Source: an uncultured Microbacterium sp. (lineage in GTDB: Bacteria; Actinomycetota; Actinomycetes; Actinomycetales; Microbacteriaceae). Taken from it: DNA of 11,876 nt. The notes below the pieces were generated by a model. It was not told the DNA's origin. It saw only the letters and a list, made by a program, of their open reading frames with translations, and did not search any database. Each line of letters opens with the position of its first letter. The first letter of the stretch is position 1. Where the stretch lies: assembly GCF_937927635.1 (NCBI RefSeq), contig NZ_CALBRW010000009.1, positions 1 through 11,876 of the forward strand, given 5' to 3'. Shown in pieces: positions 1 through 6,940 of this stretch. Both the position numbers and the translations under genes were made by a program.

Positions 1-2126
1 ACGCGCTTGCCACCGGCGAGCTTGCGCACCTCGGTGACATGCAGCAGGCCGTCCTTGCCGGGCAGCAGCGAGATGAAGGCGCCGAAGCTGGCGATCTTCA
101 CGACGGTGCCGAGGAACTGCTCGCCGACCTCCGGGTTGGTGGGGTTGGCGATCGCGTTGACCTGGGCACGGGCGGCCTCGGCCGACGGGCCGTCGACGGC
201 GCCGATGTAGACGGTGCCGTCCTCCTCGATGGAGATCTGCGCGCCGGTCTCGTCCTGGATCGCGTTGATCGTCTTGCCCTTCGGGCCGATCAGCTCGCCG
301 ATCTTGTCGACCGGGATCTGCACGCTGATGACGCGCGGCGCGGTGGGCGCCATCTCGTCGGGCGTGTCGATCGCGGCGTTCAGCACACCGAGGATCGTCA
401 GTCGGGCATCGCGCGCCTGCGTCAGGGCGCCGGCCAGCACGGACGACGGGATGCCGTCGAGCTTGGTGTCCAGCTGGATGGCCGTGACGAACTCGCTGGT
501 GCCGGCGACCTTGAAGTCCATGTCGCCCAGGGCGTCCTCGGCGCCGAGGATGTCGGTGAGCGCCGCGTAGCGGGTCTCACCGTCGACCTCGTCCGAGACC
601 AGGCCCATGGCGATGCCCGCGACGGGCGCGCGCAGCGGCACACCGGCGTTCAGCAGCGACAGGGTCGACGCGCAGACCGAGCCCATCGAGGTGGAGCCGT
701 TGGAGCCCAGCGCCTCGGAGACCTGACGGATCGCGTAGGGGAACTCCTCGCGGCTGGGCAGCACCGGCACGAGCGCGCGCTCGGCCAGGAAGCCGTGCCC
801 GATCTCGCGACGCTTCGGCGACCCGACGCGACCGGTCTCACCGGTGGAGTAGGGCGGGAAGTTGTAGTGGTGCATGTAGCGCTTGCTCGTGGTGGGCGAC
901 AGCGAGTCGATCTGCTGCTCCATCTTGAGCATGTTCAGCGTGGTGACGCCCAGGATCTGGGTCTCGCCGCGCTGGAAGATCGCCGAGCCGTGCACGCGCG
1001 GGATGACCTGCACCTCCGCGTCCAGCGGACGGATGTCGGCCAGGCCGCGTCCGTCGATGCGGACGCCATCGGTGAGGATGCGGCCGCGCACGATCTTCTT
1101 CGTGACGCCCTTGTACGCCGCCGAGAACTCGGCCAGCGCGGACTCGGGCAGCGTGCCCGCCTCGACGGCGGCGGCCAGCTCGCCCTTGACGCGCTCCTTG
1201 AGAGCGTCGTCGGCGTCCTGACGCTCGATCTTGTCGGCGATCTGGTACACCGAGGCCAGCTCGGAGTAGGCGCGCTCGTTGACGAACGCGAACGTCTCGT
1301 CGGCGTAGGGCAGGAACACCGGGTAGACACCCGGCTCCTTCGACGCGTGCGAGGCGAGCTCGGCCTGCGCCTTGACGAGCTGGGCGATGAAGGGCTTGGC
1401 GGCCTCGAGGCCCTGCGCGACGATGTCCTCGCTGGGCTTGGTGGCGCCGGCCTTGATCAGGTTCCAGCTGTTCTCGGTCGCCTCGGCCTCGACCATCATG
1501 ATCGCGACGTCCTCGGAGCCGTCCTTCTTGGTGACGATCCGACCGGCGACGACGAGGTCGAAGACGGCCTGCTCGACCTGCTCCGCGTTCGGGAACACGA
1601 CCCACTGGTCGGCGTGCTCGCCGTGACCGGGGATGAACGCCAGGCGCACGCCGGCGATGGGGCCGGAGAACGGCAGGCCGGAGATCTGCGTCGAGGCGGA
1701 TGCCGCGTTGATCGCGAGGGCGTCGTAGTACTCGCCCGGCGCGATCGACAGCACGGTGATGACGATCTGGACCTCGTTGCGCAGACCCGTCACGAACGAC
1801 GGGCGCAGCGGACGGTCGATCAGACGGCAGACCAGGATCGCGTCCGTGGAGGGGCGGCCCTCGCGGCGGAAGAACGAACCGGGGATCTTGCCGGCGGCGT
1901 ACGAGCGCTCCTCGACGTCGACGGTCAGCGGGAAGAAGTCGAACCCTTCGCGCGGGTGCTTGCCCGCGCTGGTGGCCGACAGGAGCATGGTCTCATCGTC
2001 CAGGTAGGCGGCGACAGAGCCCTGTGCCTGCTGGGCGAGGCGTCCGGTCTCGAACCGGACGGTGCGGGTGCCGAACCGGCCGTTGTCGAGAACGGCCTCG
2101 GTTGCGGTGATTTCAGGACCTTCCAA
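1..2126 (-). CDS. pnp: Polyribonucleotide nucleotidyltransferase (PNPase), 3' end cut by window edge
   Basis: PNPase degrades RNA 3' to 5' by phosphorolysis, and can add nucleotides, in the cytoplasmic RNA decay machinery. The minus-strand frame is open for 708 codons. It begins with TTG at 2126 (MEGPEITATEAVLDNGRFGT), with AGGAG at 2134-2138 seven bases upstream. Two RNase PH-like halves are visible. The second carries the GAEDALGDMDFK block, where Asp531 and Asp537 match the catalytic aspartates Asp486 and Asp492 of E. coli PNPase. A KH domain follows, with its GPKGK loop near residue 614. The S1 domain starts near residue 670 (GTVVKIASFGAF) and is cut off. Actinobacterial PNPases run to about 750 residues, so roughly 40-50 are missing. 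The gene has its own promoter and a structured leader. rpsO, its usual neighbour, lies about 8.2 kb upstream. The identification is firm. Confidence 0.98.
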   Translation of the reverse strand, partial: MEGPEITATEAVLDNGRFGTRTVRFETGRLAQQAQGSVAAYLDDETMLLSATSAGKHPREGFDFFPLTVDVEERSYAAGKIPGSFFRREGRPSTDAILVCRLIDRPLRPSFVTGLRNEVQIVITVLSIAPGEYYDALAINAASASTQISGLPFSGPIAGVRLAFIPGHGEHADQWVVFPNAEQVEQAVFDLVVAGRIVTKKDGSEDVAIMMVEAEATENSWNLIKAGATKPSEDIVAQGLEAAKPFIAQLVKAQAELASHASKEPGVYPVFLPYADETFAFVNERAYSELASVYQIADKIERQDADDALKERVKGELAAAVEAGTLPESALAEFSAAYKGVTKKIVRGRILTDGVRIDGRGLADIRPLDAEVQVIPRVHGSAIFQRGETQILGVTTLNMLKMEQQIDSLSPTTSKRYMHHYNFPPYSTGETGRVGSPKRREIGHGFLAERALVPVLPSREEFPYAIRQVSEALGSNGSTSMGSVCASTLSLLNAGVPLRAPVAGIAMGLVSDEVDGETRYAALTDILGAEDALGDMDFKVAGTSEFVTAIQLDTKLDGIPSSVLAGALTQARDARLTILGVLNAAIDTPDEMAPTAPRVISVQIPVDKIGELIGPKGKTINAIQDETGAQISIEEDGTVYIGAVDGPSAEAARAQVNAIANPTNPEVGEQFLGTVVKIASFGAFISLLPGKDGLLHVTEVRKLAGGKR

Positions 2127-2133
2127 GAGGTCT

Positions 2134-2138
2134 CTCCT
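2134..2138 (-). promoter_or_regulatory. Shine-Dalgarno of pnp, fixes the TTG start
   Basis: AGGAG on the minus strand ends 7 nt before the TTG codon at 2126. No ATG or GTG in this frame is equally well placed, and the protein from TTG begins like other actinobacterial PNPases (MEGPEIT). Confidence 0.85.
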
Positions 2139-2150
2139 TCTTTGTTTAGG

Positions 2151-2198
2151 CTCGCGCACCCGTGTGGTGGGCGAGTTCGTGCAGATGCCACAGGCATC
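2151..2198 (-). promoter_or_regulatory. Structured pnp leader RNA with two hairpins
   Basis: Two adjacent inverted repeats fill the pnp 5' leader. The first is a perfect 6-bp stem with a 3-nt loop (2184-2189 with 2193-2198). The second has a 5-bp outer stem (2151-2155 with 2171-2175) and a 4-bp inner stem (2157-2160 with 2166-2169), separated by one C-C mismatch on the RNA. If the -10 box at 2206-2211 is used, the transcript would start at or next to the first hairpin. In E. coli the pnp leader folds into a stem that RNase III cuts, after which PNPase represses its own synthesis. A similar role here is inference. Confidence 0.5.
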
Positions 2199-2205
2199 CT
2201 CTTCC

Positions 2206-2211
2206 AGCTTA
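2206..2211 (-). promoter_or_regulatory. Candidate -10 box of pnp
   Basis: TAAGCT on the minus strand matches the actinobacterial TANNNT -10 pattern. It lies in the only AT-rich patch of the intergenic region and would place the start of transcription near 2199. No good -35 element is visible 16-18 bp upstream. Confidence 0.4.
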
Positions 2212-2265
2212 TCAGCGCGGATCCCGGCCGCCGGATCCGCTCTCGGCTGCGCGCGGCGATGCGGC

Positions 2266-2271
2266 TAGGCT
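2266..2271 (+). promoter_or_regulatory. -10 box for leaderless transcription of the small DUF5302-like gene
   Basis: TAGGCT fits TANNNT and ends 7 nt before the ATG at 2279, so RNA synthesis would begin at or next to the start codon. No Shine-Dalgarno is present. Three other plus-strand genes in the window share this arrangement. Confidence 0.55.
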
Positions 2272-2278
2272 GACGAGC

Positions 2279-2452
2279 ATGAGCGATGACAAGGCAGTCT
2301 CCCCCGAGGAGATGAAGCGCAAGTTCAAAGAGGCGCTCGAGCGGAAGAACTCGCAGAACCGGAGCGGGCAGTCGCACCTCGACGGCGATTCGGCCGTGCA
2401 CGCGACTCACGCCCCGCAGATGAAGCGGGAGTTCCGCCGCAAGAGCGGCTGA
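2279..2452 (+). CDS. Small basic/charged DUF5302-family-like protein, 57 aa
   Basis: This is a 57-residue charged cytoplasmic protein of unknown function. It starts MSDDKAVSPEEMKRKFKEAL, has a Lys/Arg/Glu-rich helical first half, a Gln/Asn/Ser-rich hinge, a His-containing stretch (residues 33-44) and a basic tail ending REFRRKSG. No signal peptide, membrane segment or cysteine is present. It resembles the small actinobacterial proteins grouped as DUF5302, usually about 55-65 residues; I recognise this from the overall pattern, not from a search. The ATG at 2279 directly follows a -10 box, which suggests a leaderless mRNA. It is divergent from pnp and convergent with the FMN reductase gene, with a strong terminator between. 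The basic ends and lack of hydrophobic core would fit nucleic-acid or protein binding, but this is speculation. Confidence 0.8.
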   Translation: MSDDKAVSPEEMKRKFKEALERKNSQNRSGQSHLDGDSAVHATHAPQMKREFRRKSG

Positions 2453-2463
2453 GACCACGATCC

Positions 2464-2514
2464 ACGAGAACGCGGGCCCGTCATGCATGCGCATGACGGG
2501 CCCGCGTTCGTCGT
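2464..2514. terminator. Bidirectional hairpin terminator between convergent genes
   Basis: A perfect 19-bp inverted repeat (2468-2486 with 2491-2509) surrounds a 4-nt loop. It extends by 4 more pairs (2464-2467 with 2511-2514) after one bulged base at 2510. It lies 12 bp past the stop at 2452 and 13 bp before the stop of the opposing FMN reductase gene at 2527. No long U tract follows on either strand, which is common in high-GC actinobacterial terminators. Confidence 0.85.
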
Positions 2515-2526
2515 GAAGGTCCTGTC

Positions 2527-3171
2527 CTACTCGCCTGCCAGGCCGCCCAGCAGGTGGCCGAAGGACTTGCCCTTGCCCAGGTAGTTGTCGGGGTTGAACG
2601 GATCGTCGTCGGTCACCGGCTCGCGGTGCAGGATGGCCTCCGCCAGCTCCTTCGCGCCACGCTCGACGCGCGAGCTCAGCGGAGCCACATCGTCGGCCGT
2701 GTCACCCCAGTCGCTGAAGGCCGCGAACACGCCGGTGGACACCGGGTCGGCGTGCAGGTAGGTGAACAGCGGGCGGATGGCGTAGTCGATGGCCAGCGAG
2801 TGGCGCGCCGTCCCCGCGTTCGCACCGATCAGCACCGGCTTGCCGCTCAGAGCATCCGGATCGAGCACGTCGATGAACGATTTGAACAGCCCCGCGTAGC
2901 TGGTGGAGAAGATCGGCGTGACGGCGATGAGCGCATCCGCGGAGACCACCCGGTTGATGGCCTCCTCCAGCGGGGCGGGCGCGAAACCGGTGAGCAGGTT
3001 GTTGGTGATGTCGTGCGCGAGGTCGCGCAGCTCGATCACGTCGACCTTCACCTGCACATCGTGCTCGGCCAGCACCTTCACGGTCTCGGCGACCATGCGA
3101 TCGGCGAGCATCCGGGTGGAGGACGGGTTGGACAGGCCGGAGGAGATCACGGCGATCCGGCGCTCGGCCAT
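2527..3171 (-). CDS. LLM-partnered NADPH-dependent FMN reductase, CE1759 type
   Basis: This is a 214-residue flavodoxin-fold reductase that should supply reduced FMN to the monooxygenase encoded just upstream. The N-terminal strand and phosphate-binding loop are visible (ISSGLSNPSSTRML, residues 9-22), followed by the TPIFSTSYAGLFK flavin-contact block (85-97) and GANAGTARHSLA (116-127). These are typical of the NADPH-dependent FMN reductase family, in the branch that accompanies CE1758-type LLM enzymes. The ATG at 3171 lies 2 bp after the stop of the LLM gene, with a GGAAGGGGG stretch upstream as ribosome binding site, so the two are cotranscribed and probably coupled. The frame stays open upstream of this ATG because of high GC, but that stretch lies over the LLM gene in another frame and is not coding. 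The substrate of the pair is unknown. Confidence 0.92.
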   Translation of the reverse strand: MAERRIAVISSGLSNPSSTRMLADRMVAETVKVLAEHDVQVKVDVIELRDLAHDITNNLLTGFAPAPLEEAINRVVSADALIAVTPIFSTSYAGLFKSFIDVLDPDALSGKPVLIGANAGTARHSLAIDYAIRPLFTYLHADPVSTGVFAAFSDWGDTADDVAPLSSRVERGAKELAEAILHREPVTDDDPFNPDNYLGKGKSFGHLLGGLAGE

Positions 3172-3173
3172 GG

Positions 3174-4412
3174 TCAGGCCCCCTTCCGAGCCAGGCCGAA
3201 CGCCGCGCCCGCCGACGCAGGCGTGGCCCCGCCGTCCTGGTACGGGGATCCGGCGGTGAGGTTGTCGCCGCGATTGGCACCCGGGCGCGCCTGGCGCGCG
3301 GGCCCGTCGCCGTAGGCCGCCTTCACGCGCGCGGCGTGAGTGGGAGCATCCGGAACGTTCGCCGGACGGTTCTGCGCGAGCTCGCGGCGCAGCACGGGCA
3401 CGACCTCGCTGCCGAGCAGATCGATCTGCTCGAGCACGGCCTTCAGCGGCAGGCCGGCGTGATCCACGAGGAACAGCTGGCGCTGGTAGTCGCCGAAGTG
3501 GTCGCGCATGGCGGCGTAGCGGTCGATGACCTGCTGCGGCGAGCCGACGGTCAGCGGCGTCATCTCGGTGAAGTCCTCCATCGAGGGGCCGTGGCCGTAC
3601 ACCGGTGCGTTGTCGAAGTACGGCCGGAAGGCGTTCACGGCATCCTGCGAGCTCTTCGCCATGAACACCTGACCGCCGAGTCCGACGATGGCGGTCTCCG
3701 GCGCGCCGTGGCCGTAGTGGCTCCAGCGCTGGCGGTACAGCTCGATCAGGCGCTGGTAGTGCTCCTTGGGCCAGAAGATGTTGTTCGCGAAGAATCCGTC
3801 GCCGTAGTAGGCGGCCTGCTCGGCGATCTCCGGCGTGCGGATGGAGCCGTGCCAGACGAAGGGCTTGACGCCGTCCAGCGGGCGGGGCGTGGCGGTGAAG
3901 CCCTGCAGCGAGGTGCGGAACTTCCCCTCCCAGTCCACGACATCCTTGGTCCATAGCTCGTTCAGCAGCGCGTAGTTCTCGATGGCCAGCGGCAGGCCCT
4001 GGCGGATGTCCTTGCCGAACCACGGGTAGACCGGGCCGGTGTTGCCGCGGCCCATCATGAGGTCCATGCGGCCACCGGACAGGTGCTGCAGCATCGCGTA
4101 CTCCTCGGCGATGCGCACCGGGTCGTTCGTGGTGATCAGCGTGGTGCCGGTCGAGACGATCAGGCGCTCCGTCTGCGCGGCGATGTACGCCAGCAGCGTG
4201 GTGGGACTCGAGGAGAAGAACGGCGGGTTGTGGTGCTCGCCGATGGCGAAGACGTCGAGCCCCGCCTCCTCGGCGTGCTTGGCGATGGTGACGGCAGCCT
4301 GGATCCGCTCGCCCTCACTGGGCGTGATGCCCGTGGTCGGGTCCTGCGTGATGTCGCTGACCGACATGATGCCGAACTGCATACCGGACTCGTCGCTGTT
4401 CTGCGCGTCCAT
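3174..4412 (-). CDS. LLM class flavin-dependent monooxygenase, CE1758 type
   Basis: This is a 412-residue luciferase-like TIM-barrel oxidoreductase using FMNH2 and O2; its substrate is unknown. Visible blocks are MQFGIMSVSDITQDPTTG near the N-terminus (11-28), GEHHNPPF (58-65), STGTTLITTNDPVRIAEE (87-104) and QHLSGGRMDLMMGRG (109-123). A conserved tail begins at NRPANVPDAPTH (348-359). Together with the adjacent reductase this matches the CE1758/CE1759 two-component family. I chose ATG 4412 because GGAG at 4419-4422 lies 6 nt upstream. The in-frame GTG at 4424 and ATG at 4418 would overlap or crowd that site. The last ~55 residues are rich in Gly, Ala and Pro and look disordered. A promoter with a palindrome lies upstream, suggesting control by a repressor that is not encoded in this window. 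Confidence 0.93.
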   Translation of the reverse strand: MDAQNSDESGMQFGIMSVSDITQDPTTGITPSEGERIQAAVTIAKHAEEAGLDVFAIGEHHNPPFFSSSPTTLLAYIAAQTERLIVSTGTTLITTNDPVRIAEEYAMLQHLSGGRMDLMMGRGNTGPVYPWFGKDIRQGLPLAIENYALLNELWTKDVVDWEGKFRTSLQGFTATPRPLDGVKPFVWHGSIRTPEIAEQAAYYGDGFFANNIFWPKEHYQRLIELYRQRWSHYGHGAPETAIVGLGGQVFMAKSSQDAVNAFRPYFDNAPVYGHGPSMEDFTEMTPLTVGSPQQVIDRYAAMRDHFGDYQRQLFLVDHAGLPLKAVLEQIDLLGSEVVPVLRRELAQNRPANVPDAPTHAARVKAAYGDGPARQARPGANRGDNLTAGSPYQDGGATPASAGAAFGLARKGA

Positions 4413-4427
4413 GTTCATCTCCACTCG

Positions 4428-4443
4428 GGATGCGGTGGCATCC
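4428..4443 (-). promoter_or_regulatory. Small hairpin in the LLM operon leader
   Basis: A perfect 6-bp stem, GGATGC paired with GCATCC, has a 4-nt loop and sits 5 bp upstream of the GGAG ribosome binding site of the LLM gene. It could modulate translation or mRNA stability. It is also built from the hexamer that is over-used across the window, so chance formation is possible. Confidence 0.35.
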
Positions 4444-4449
4444 GTATCT

Positions 4450-4461
4450 ATTCAACTGAAT
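4450..4461. promoter_or_regulatory. Palindromic operator candidate before the LLM operon
   Basis: ATTCAACTGAAT is a 5+5 bp perfect inverted repeat with a 2-bp centre, in an unusually AT-rich patch of this GC-rich window. It overlaps the end of the candidate -10 box of the LLM operon. Size, symmetry and position suit a winged-helix repressor such as a MarR- or PadR-family protein. The regulator type is inference. Confidence 0.45.
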
Positions 4462-4488
4462 GTACTTGGTGAAACGCAGACGCCGCAA
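4459..4488 (-). promoter_or_regulatory. Candidate promoter of the LLM/FMN reductase operon
   Basis: On the minus strand TTGCGG (4483-4488) is followed after 18 bp by TACATT (4459-4464), a fair -35/-10 pair. Transcription would start near 4452, leaving a leader of about 40 nt with the GGATGC hairpin and the GGAG site. Confidence 0.4.
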
Positions 4489-4524
4489 GGTTATTCCCTC
4501 CCGGGTTCGAGAGTTCTCCGAGGG

Positions 4525-4530
4525 TAGCCT
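4525..4530 (+). promoter_or_regulatory. -10 box for leaderless transcription of the acyltransferase gene
   Basis: TAGCCT ends 6 nt before the ATG at 4537. A GAGGG at about 12 nt from the start is too far away to act as a usual Shine-Dalgarno, so a leaderless mRNA is likely. Confidence 0.55.
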
Positions 4531-4536
4531 CGAACG

Positions 4537-5670
4537 ATGAGCAGTGCCGATCAGCATCCGCCCGAGACCGCGTCGACCGGAGCGATCCCCCGGCCGCGCC
4601 GGCGCGTTCCGTTCTGGGACAACGCCCGCTTCATCTGCGTCGCCCTGGTGGTCGTCGGGCACGGCACACAGCGGCTGATCTACGACTCCGACACCTCCTA
4701 CGCCTTCTACCTGCTGATCTACGCGTTCCACATGCCGGCGTTCGCGATCATCTCCGGGTACTTCTCCAAGTCCGCCAGCCCCACCCGCCGTCAGATGGCG
4801 CGGGTGATCACCGACATCCTGGTGCCCTATGTGATCTTCGAGGGTCTGTGGACGCTGACGAAGTGGCTCGTGGAGGGCCACGCGAACCCCAATCTCACCG
4901 AGCCGTCGTGGACGCTGTGGTTCCTGCTGGCCCTCGGCATCTTCCGGCTGGTGCTGCCGTACCTGTCGCTGCTGCGCTGGCCCCTGCTGTGGGCACTGGG
5001 CATCTCGATCGGCGTCGGCTACCTGGGCAACGTCGACAGCACGTTCTCGCTGTCGCGCACGCTGGGGCTGATGTTCTACTTCACGCTGGGGTGGTGGCTG
5101 CGCGAGCACGACATCGTGCGCAGGTTCCGGCTGATCGACTTCCGGCCGTGGTGGCTGCGAGCCTGCGCGGTGGCCGCGTTCGCGGTGTGGGGGTTCACGT
5201 GCTGGCGCTGGCTGCCGTTCTGGGACGACATCGATCTGCGGTTCTGGTTCTTCTACGACGACTCCTACGCCGATCTGACGGCCGACCAGTGGTGGGCGGG
5301 CGGCATCCGCCTGGGCCTGATGGGCCTGTCGCTGATCCTGTGCGCGTCGTTCTTCATCCTCGTCCCCCGCGGCGGGCTGTGGTGGACGACGCTGGGGCAG
5401 TACACGATGTACGTCTACCTGCTGCACTCCTTCGTGCTGTACCCGTTCCGCGAGTCGGGGGTGCTGCGCGGACTGGACCCCACCTGGATCTGGTTGCCGC
5501 TGATCACCGTGCTGGCCGTCGCCATCGCGTTCGCCACAGCCTCCAGGCCCGTGCGGCGGCTGTTCCGGCCGCTGATCGAGCCGCGTCCGCGCTGGATGTT
5601 CACGGACTCGGCGCTGGCGTCCGGCTCCGACCACCGCAGCGACCCGACCGGGTCGCGCCGCAGCCGCTGA
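4537..5670 (+). CDS. Multi-pass membrane acyltransferase, fucose 4-O-acetylase-like
   Basis: This is a 377-residue integral membrane protein of the acyltransferase-3 superfamily, closest in character to fucose 4-O-acetylase-like proteins. Such enzymes move acetyl or other acyl groups onto sugars or other envelope molecules. After a charged cytoplasmic N-terminus (1-25) comes PFWDNARFICVALVVVGHG, with the conserved His42. Next is FHMPAFAIISGYFSK (64-78), the family's F-HMP-F-ISGY block with His65. Around ten hydrophobic segments follow, including WTLWFLLALG (125-134) and GQYTMYVYLLHSF (287-299). The tail is polar and basic. The start at 4537 is supported by the -10 box immediately upstream. 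The acceptor cannot be told from sequence, and no glycan biosynthesis genes are nearby. Its stop lies 4 bp from the stop of the convergent efeB gene, with no terminator between. Confidence 0.88.
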   Translation: MSSADQHPPETASTGAIPRPRRRVPFWDNARFICVALVVVGHGTQRLIYDSDTSYAFYLLIYAFHMPAFAIISGYFSKSASPTRRQMARVITDILVPYVIFEGLWTLTKWLVEGHANPNLTEPSWTLWFLLALGIFRLVLPYLSLLRWPLLWALGISIGVGYLGNVDSTFSLSRTLGLMFYFTLGWWLREHDIVRRFRLIDFRPWWLRACAVAAFAVWGFTCWRWLPFWDDIDLRFWFFYDDSYADLTADQWWAGGIRLGLMGLSLILCASFFILVPRGGLWWTTLGQYTMYVYLLHSFVLYPFRESGVLRGLDPTWIWLPLITVLAVAIAFATASRPVRRLFRPLIEPRPRWMFTDSALASGSDHRSDPTGSRRSR

Positions 5671-5674
5671 GCGC

Positions 5675-6928
5675 TCAGGCGAACAGCGCCTGCCCGACGT
5701 ACCCGCCCTCGGCGGCGCCCGCGGGGATCGCCCAGATTCCCGAGCCGGTGTGCCTGATGTACTCGTTCAGCAGGTCCGTCGACAGCCGACGCTGCAGGTC
5801 GATGAACTGCGCGGGGTCGCGCTGGTATGCGAGGAAGAACAGCCCCGCGTCGAGCCTGCCGAGACTGTTGTTGCCGCCGACGTAGTTGAAGCCGCGGCGC
5901 AGGATGCGGGTGCCGCCGTTGGAGCCCGGGTTCGCCAGCCGCACATGGCTGTGCGCGTCGAGTCCGGCCAGCTTCGGCGCGGTCTGCTCGGTTCCGCCGC
6001 TGAGTGGCGCCCCCTCGCGCTTGTCACGGCCGAAGATGCGCTCCTGCTCGCCGAGCTGCACGCGGTCCCACGTCTCGATGAGCATGGCGATCCTGCGTGC
6101 GACGAGGTACGAGCCGCCGGCCAGCCATGTCGGACCGTCCTCCTCCGCCACCCACACGTGCTCGTCGAGGGCTGCGGCGTCGTCGGCGAGGATGTTGGCC
6201 GTGCCGTCCTTGAAGCCGAACAGGTTGCGCGGGGTCTGCTGGTCGGCGGTGGTGCGGGAGGTCTTCCCGAAGCCCAGCTGCGACCAGCGCAGCTTCGCCC
6301 GACCGAAGGCGATGCGACTGAGGTTGCGGATGGCGTGCACCGCCACCTGCTGGTCGTCCGCGCACACCTGGATGCACAGGTCGCCGCCGGACTGCGCGGG
6401 GTCCAGGTCGTCGCCGAGGAACGCCGGCAGGCGCTCCAGCTTCGGCGGGCGCCGATCCCGGATGCCGTAGCGGTCACCGCCCTCGTCCTCGAACAGCGTG
6501 GGCCCGAACCCGAAGGTGATGCTCAGCGCGCTGGCCGGCAGCCCGAGCGCCTCTCCGGTGTCATCCGGCGGCGCCTCTGCGGGGCCGCCGACGGCACCCG
6601 TCGCGCTGACCTCGAGCCCCGCCGTCATGCGCGAGGCCGCGTACGACCAGTCCTTCAGCAGCTCGATGAGATCGTCCCGGTCGCTGCGCGGCATCATGTC
6701 GAAGGCCGCGAAATGCAGGTGCTCCTGCACCGGGGTGGTGATGCCGGACTGGTGCACGCCGAAGAACGGATGCACGACGTCGGCGACTGCTCCCTGCCGC
6801 TGGCCGGCGCCGAGGGCGAAGCCCCCGCCGGCCAGGACGACGGCAGCCGCGCCCCCGCCCGCGGCGAGCCCCAGCAGGCCGCGCCGGCTCAGCCCGCGAC
6901 GTGGAGCGGCTCCCTCTTCTCCGGTCAT
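5675..6928 (-). CDS. efeB: EfeB: Tat-exported DyP-type heme peroxidase of the iron uptake system
   Basis: This 417-residue protein belongs to the EfeB branch of dye-decolorising peroxidases. It acts outside the membrane with EfeO and EfeU, probably oxidising ferrous iron or handling heme iron. A twin-arginine signal is clear: SRRGLLGL at residues 14-21, followed by a Gly/Ala-rich hydrophobic stretch to about residue 43. The GFKDGT motif (238-243) supplies catalytic Asp241. His328 in HVRLANP is the expected proximal heme ligand, and Arg344/Arg345 in ILRRGFNY gives the distal arginine. I prefer ATG 6928, with GAGG upstream, over the in-frame GTG at 6940 that abuts the efeO stop and lacks a ribosome binding site. 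It is the third gene of efeUOB, 12 bp after efeO. All key residues are intact and the length is normal. Confidence 0.95.
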   Translation of the reverse strand: MTGEEGAAPRRGLSRRGLLGLAAGGGAAAVVLAGGGFALGAGQRQGAVADVVHPFFGVHQSGITTPVQEHLHFAAFDMMPRSDRDDLIELLKDWSYAASRMTAGLEVSATGAVGGPAEAPPDDTGEALGLPASALSITFGFGPTLFEDEGGDRYGIRDRRPPKLERLPAFLGDDLDPAQSGGDLCIQVCADDQQVAVHAIRNLSRIAFGRAKLRWSQLGFGKTSRTTADQQTPRNLFGFKDGTANILADDAAALDEHVWVAEEDGPTWLAGGSYLVARRIAMLIETWDRVQLGEQERIFGRDKREGAPLSGGTEQTAPKLAGLDAHSHVRLANPGSNGGTRILRRGFNYVGGNNSLGRLDAGLFFLAYQRDPAQFIDLQRRLSTDLLNEYIRHTGSGIWAIPAGAAEGGYVGQALFA

Positions 6929-6940
6929 CCGCGTCCTCAC

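Noticed and set aside
2225..2244. GGATCC-flanked near-palindrome upstream of pnp as a possible operator
   Set aside because: Symmetry is imperfect, it is made only of GC-rich words common here, and it is not clearly placed over a promoter element.
39..2273. A 744-codon open frame on the plus strand across the whole pnp gene
   Set aside because: It is antisense to a clearly conserved PNPase, its product is a low-complexity Arg/Asp/Gly/Leu mixture with no domain, and such frames are expected opposite GC-rich genes with G/C at third positions.
3172..4023. In-frame upstream extension of the FMN reductase to 498 residues
   Set aside because: The added part overlaps the conserved LLM gene in another frame and is Arg/Ala/Pro-rich noise. 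The ATG at 3171 has a ribosome binding site and gives the normal family length.
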